The notes below the pieces were generated by a model that searched no databases, had not been told where the DNA came from, and was given only the letters and a program-made list of their open reading frames with translations. A program made the position numbers and the translations under genes. From Nephrocerus scutellatus (Eukaryota; Arthropoda; Insecta; Diptera; Pipunculidae): a stretch of DNA of 64,000 bases. The stretch is from contig OX352765.1 of NCBI GenBank assembly GCA_947095585.1, forward strand, positions 58,616,920 to 58,680,919, in the 5' to 3' direction. Shown here in pieces: positions 59,226-64,000 of this stretch. Positions within the stretch are counted from its first letter, which is position 1; each line of letters opens with the position of its first letter.

Positions 59226-61072
59226 CAGGTTCGACAACAAAAGAAAAATATTTGCCAGTCAAGTCGATGCACTACTTCACACGCCCACGCTGTGCTAAGC
59301 ATTATAAGGGTGCAAACCCCTTTAGCGTGTGTACATTATATATAAAAAAAAAAAAAAACCATTACAACAGAATCCATAGAAGGTCTACGCATGTTGTATG
59401 TCACAACAAAAGAAACTGTCCATGCCATATCCTCATTAGGCATGGATGTAAACTCATTCGGTCCAATCGTCACACACATTTTAAGAGAGAAATTAGACAA
59501 GGAATCTCAGAAGCAATACGAAGACTCATTAAAAAATCCGAGGGACATCCAGAACTTGGAGGACTTCCTGAAGTTCCTAGAAAAGAGGTTTATCGGCTAG
59601 AGACCTGCCAGCCGATGGTGGTCAATTGTCAACCACACCGTGGGAACACAACAAGCATTAGACCGAAGAGTGTAAATAATTGTTATACAGTTGCACAGAA
59701 CCACTGTTCAATATGCAATGGTATCCATCCCATCTATCATTGCCAGGAGTTCAGAAACATGTCACCTGAACTTAAAGTACAAAAACTAAACTCCAAGAAA
59801 AGTTGCATAAACTGTTTAAGCACAAAACACCAGCTAATGCAATGCCCTAGCAAAACAAGATGCAAGACGTGCAACGGAAAGCACAACACATTATTGCATG
59901 AGTTTTTTGCTGAAAAGGTTGCACCCAGTACCAACCACAATCAGAACAAGGTACAATCGCTAACTGTCAAAAGAACAAACAAGCACGAGGTTCTTCTAAC
60001 AACAGCATGCGTCCTGGGCAACGGATTAATGCTAAGAGCATTAATTGATCAAGGTTCTCAAGCTTCATTCATCACCGAAGCAGCATTTCAAAGAATTCAA
60101 GCAAAAAAAGGAGCATCAAACGTAACCGTCATCGGAATGGGAGGATGTGAAGCCGGATGGATGAAACACAAAACAACTCTTCACTTAACTCAAAGATTCG
60201 ATTCAAGCTATTCTCTACACGTAGAAGCGTTAATAATGAAAACGTTGACAAGATATCTACCCGAATATGATCTGAGGTACAACTTGGAACTCGTAAATAA
60301 GGTAGTCTTGGCAGATCCGCAATACAACAAACCTGGACAAATAGACATCATATTAGGAGCTGATGTATTCGGAGAAATAATTCTCAATGGAATTATCAAG
60401 GAGCAAACGTCATCTGTAGTCGCACAACAAACACAATTTGGATGGATTCATTCCGGATCTCCAACCAAAAATAAAGGCAACAAGCATATTATAACCGGCC
60501 TCATCGCCACTACGAGCTTAACGAAAGAGTTAACAAAGTTCTGGGATATAAAAGATTTTAAGAGCCACAGCGAGCTAAAGGTAACGGAGGAGCACGACGC
60601 ATTCTTCAAAGAGAATACAACAAGGGACAAGAAAGGAAGATATACAGTTCGTCTTCCTTTTAAGTCAGGAGCACCAAGTCTCGGCGAAAACAAGGGTGCT
60701 GCTTTAGCTAGATTCAAGGCATTGGAAGCCAGATTTGGACGCGATACAAAATTAGAAGCCGAATACAAACATTTCATGAAGGAATACATAAATTTAGGCC
60801 ATATGAACGTGAGATCAATTCCTACTAATGAACTTAATAACTGCTATCTACCACATCATGCAGTGTGGAAACGCGACAGTTAAAATACTAGCTAACGATT
60901 TTTATGTAGATGATGTATTGACAGGAGCAAATTCACTTCGAGAAGCAAAATTGGTACAACGCGAACTACAAGATCTATCGCAAGCCGGTGGGATGCATCT
61001 AAGAAAATGGAGTAGCAATCGACATGAGCTGATAACAACTATTTCAGAAATTCAGTTAAATTTTACAAACCG
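59226..61072 (+). pseudogene. BEL gag-protease-RT remnant, U10 (best preserved BEL)
   Basis: The frame 59252-60883 (543 codons) is open; the part from about 59590 is the real Gag-Pol frame. It holds all three Cys/His clusters, the protease with catalytic Asp (LIDQGSQASF), intact IDIILGADVFGEI and the RT N-terminus to LPHHAVW. The Gag N-terminus is in another frame (59391-59600). The YVDD fragment (60828-61088) follows the common RT deletion. This is the least damaged BEL copy in the window. Confidence 0.88.
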
Positions 61073-61244
61073 TGGAACAATAAATTAATTGGTGAATTTC
61101 AAACCTTGAGACAATAAATAAATTAAATGAAATTTTACAAACCGATAAACATTAAATAATAAAATGGAAAGTGCAGTGAACATAAAATCCTATAGTTCTC
61201 AGGAGCTTAAAGAAGAGCTTGCAAGGCGAGGTCTAAGTACTGCA

Positions 61245-61547
61245 TGAAATATAATAATAATATTTGGCGCGACAGACCATTGCGGTCCAAGGCCTAACTT
61301 CTCGCGACCATTTGTGCTGCACATGTTAATTTTTAGGACACAAATGGAAGGGACCTACAATTTAAGGCCGGATCCGAACGGCGAATTGAAAAGCTTTCCG
61401 TGACAAGGTATTAATTAATCTCGGAATGTTTGTCACCCATTCGCGAGAGGTGGGACACCGTGAAAAATACTTTTGGTGTTGCTGGGATTCAAACCTGAAC
61501 CTTCTGCGCAGCAGCTATGTGCATTACCACTGAGCCATGGCGCCCAC
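61245..61547 (-). mobile_element. tRNA-derived SINE, U10 (303-bp form)
   Basis: The B box is changed here (gggattcaaacc on the plus strand, where others have gggattcgaacc), which would weaken the pol III promoter. Otherwise like U8, including the 20-bp loss after it. Confidence 0.84.
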
Positions 61548-63309
61548 ACTGCAGGAAATAAGCAAGGGCTATTTCTCCGATAACAACAAGTCGGTAAACC
61601 ATTTTCAATTGAGACGGAGTTAGTGGAGCGAAAAACGGCTAATTCGAAAGATAGCGAAGCACTAAACATGGAAGCGATGTTTAATGCTCTAATGCAGCAA
61701 ATGAAGCAGCAAAGTGAACAATCGCAGCAACAGAATCAAGAGATTAAAAAAGAGTTGATTCAGCAAAAGCAAGAATCGCAGCAGATATCGCAGCAGTTAA
61801 ATTCCAAACTGACCGTTAAGTTTGAACAGCAAATTCAACAATCGCAGAAACAAAAGCCATGAACTGAAGCAGGAATTTACTCGGCAAACCCAAGAACTGA
61901 ATTCCAAATTTGATCAGCAAAATGAAAAGCTGGATGTTATTTAGGAAAAGTTAAGAGGTGAAATGAGAGGAATTGAAACATCGCTTAAAGGTGAGATTAT
62001 TGGAATTCATAAAGAAATTAGTGGCTTGGAAGGAAAAATTAAAGAGTTTGAGACCCGGTTGGATAGTCGTACCCAGTTCGTCAGGGAAAACACTCAACAC
62101 ACCAGTACCAGAGTCATCCCAGAATGTTCTAGTACCCAAAAAGGAATTTTAAAGCCACCTGCGTTCGATGGCGATACAGCATTTGAAAATTTCAAAGTGC
62201 AGTTTGCAGCTGCTGTAAAACACAATGGATGGGGTGCAGAAGAACAGCTTAATTCTTTGATCCTAGCGTTGAGGGGCAAAGCAGCTCATGTATTACAAGT
62301 GATTCTAAATGACGAGATGAGTTCCGGAAGAATCTTGAAAGAGTTGGACTTGCGTTATGGACAGTCTCACACACAGGAGCTAAGCAAAATACAACTCCAG
62401 ATGAAGAAACAACAGCGAGGAGAACGCCTTCAAGAATTAGAACGTGAAATAACCAAGTTAGCACGACAAGCCTATGGTGGGGTTCCGGCTGGTATCTTGG
62501 ACGGATTGGCAGTGGATGCGTTCATCAATGCTATTCGAGATGAACAGTTGAAGCTTCATTTGAGGAAAACAGCCAGAGGAAAGTCGATGAATGAAGTGTT
62601 GGCATCGGCTTTGGAGTACGAAGCAGCTAGAGCCAGTTTTTCTACTGATTTAGTTAGATTGCGCAAGTTGGAAACTGAGGACATAACACAAATAGAAGCC
62701 CTCATTGATGAGAAGATTCGAAAATCAAAGACTGGACGCTTCCAGAACGACAGGAATTCCACATCAAATTCTCGTCCAAATTGTTTTAGATGTCAGAAAC
62801 CTGGACATTTCATTCAGGATTGCAAAGAGCTGAGTGCTGGAAACATGATGAGACAGCCTGTGAATGGTGTCAATAATCTGGAAAGATTACGGCGAATAGA
62901 TGCACAATATTTGAAGAAGGTGGAGCGATCGTCTTGTACCAGCTTTGCAGGGCAAAGGCTGAAGAAGACAAGGAAATATCCCAGGGTCACAATACGCAGC
63001 ACAAATCTTGGAAGGGATTGCAACAGTTTGGCTGTTATTGGCGTATTGGAGAGAAGACCTTGCGATTTTGTTCTAGACACAGGAGCTTCCAGATGAATTG
63101 TAAGTCCTGAAATGGTGTCTGGAGAGAAAGTAAATAGAGTGCATCACTACAAGTTGAGGACAGCTACAGGACATGCTGCAGCAGTTAAGGGTGAACGTTT
63201 TCTTTCCGTCGAGTTTGGAGGAATAATGTTTCGACATCGGTTTATTGTTGCCCGAGTGGAAAATGAATGCATATTGGGTCTGGATTTTATGATGGCGCAC
63301 CAGATGTAA
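61548..63309 (+). pseudogene. Gypsy Gag-nucleocapsid-protease, U10
   Basis: Open from 61963 to 63096 with CAA at the U1-U7 stop position. A TGA directly after DTGASR (cttccagatgaattg) ends it inside the protease active-site loop. The remainder continues as 63112-63309. Confidence 0.87.
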
Positions 63310-64000
63310 CTTGATTTAAGAATGCAAGTAATGAGATGGCGTAATGTGGAAGTTCCGCTCAGCATGACCGGCAATCACAATGGTGGATCATTGAGGAAGT
63401 GTTGTGTCCCCGAGTACAAACAAAGTAGAAGACCGGAAATCCAAAAATGTTCAGTTGTTTTACGAATCACGGACCAGCAGATGATTTAAGAAAGCAAGTA
63501 ATGAGATGGCGTAATGTGGAAGTTCCGCTCAGCATGACCGGCAATCACAATGGTGGATCATTGAGGAAGAGTTGTGTCCCCGAGTACAAACAAAGTAGAA
63601 GACCGGAAATCTTCAGTTGTTTCACGAATCACGGTCCAGCAGATGAAAGATCATTTGACAAGAGAGCAGCTTAGGGAATAACAAGGGCAGGATGATTCAA
63701 TTGCTCCAGTACTTTGATGGATGGAGCAAGGAGAAAGATCGCAGTGGCACGAAATTGCAACAGCAAGTCCGACAGTAAAAAGTTACTGGGCTCAATGGCA
63801 GTCATTGAGATTCAAAGATGGACTACTAGTAAGGCAATGGGAATCTGCCGATGGTCGGTATTACAAATCAAAGATAGTGCTACCAACGAATTTGGCGAGC
63901 AAAGTTCTTCACAAATCATACACTGGAACACCAGAAGAACACTTGGGAATTAAGAGGACACTAAATAAAGTAAGAAGATTATTCTTTTGGGTCAATTGTT
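63310..64000 (+). pseudogene. Gypsy integrase remnant, U10 (cut by the window edge)
   Basis: 170-bp duplication at 63313-63482 and from 63483; the second copy lacks 10 bp (gaaatcttcag). A private TAA (agggaataacaag) interrupts the pre-integrase segment. The HHCC finger begins (HKSYTGTPEEHLGI) and the window ends in FFWVNC. Confidence 0.82.

Larger units (their letters stand above)
57471..64000 (+). repeat. Array unit U10 (at least 6530 bp, cut by the window edge)
   Basis: Older-type unit, close to U8 in its BEL and Gypsy parts. It runs off the right edge inside the integrase zinc finger, so the array continues. Confidence 0.86.

Noticed and set aside
559..64000. An autonomous, active retrotransposon
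   Set aside because: All units lack Gypsy RT, RNase H and integrase core, BEL RT blocks A and B and BEL integrase, and the LINE 5' half (present once, split).
559..64000. CRISPR-like or phage-like repeat system
   Set aside because: The repeat unit is over 5 kb of retroelement sequence with eukaryotic signals (poly(A), AATAAA, pol III boxes); no spacers or Cas-like genes.

Overview
The window is eukaryotic and almost certainly from an insect, most likely a fly. It has no host gene, functional tRNA gene or bacterial-type operon. Everything readable is retrotransposon DNA: a BEL/Pao element, a non-LTR (LINE, I/Jockey-like) element, a Ty3/Gypsy LTR element and a tRNA-derived SINE. The dipteran placement is an inference from the style of these families and from the SINE tail.

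Layout. Positions 1-558 hold the 5' half of the LINE reverse transcriptase, seen only once. From 559 to the right edge the sequence is a head-to-tail tandem array of about ten copies of one composite unit of 5.4-6.6 kb. Each unit, counted from the start of its LTR, reads: Gypsy LTR; 3' half of the LINE reverse transcriptase with 3' UTR and poly(A); BEL gag, protease and a deleted BEL reverse transcriptase; the Gypsy leader and first 27 Gag codons; a SINE in reverse orientation; the rest of Gypsy gag, nucleocapsid and protease; remnants of Gypsy integrase and the polypurine tract; then the next LTR. Units are called U1 559-7115, U2 7116-13371, U3 13372-19999, U4 20000-26276, U5 26277-32903, U6 32904-39104, U7 39105-45435, U8 45436-52020, U9 52021-57470 and U10 57471 to beyond 64000.

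History read from the junctions. The elements are nested: the LINE sits in BEL gag, the Gypsy element sits in the LINE reverse transcriptase (4-bp target duplication atat), and the SINE sits in Gypsy gag (target duplication actgca). The nested block was then amplified as DNA, not by transposition: units share the same stops, frameshifts, internal deletions and insertion junctions, and all are coding-dead. From about 2.8 to 46.7 kb the units are nearly identical and alternate between two forms (odd and even), giving a dimeric higher-order repeat of about 12.9 kb (U2+U3 = 12884 bp, U4+U5 = 12904 bp). Right of 46.7 kb the units are older looking and more varied, and keep features lost on the left, such as the BEL protease aspartate, an open Gypsy gag frame and the integrase zinc finger. 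The first LTR (559-1210) is full length with a TATA box; the other nine carry a deletion that removes it.

Nothing here looks able to transpose. The main interest is the array: a satellite-like higher-order repeat built from a four-family nest of transposons, with visible edges, hybrid units and a candidate founding junction.
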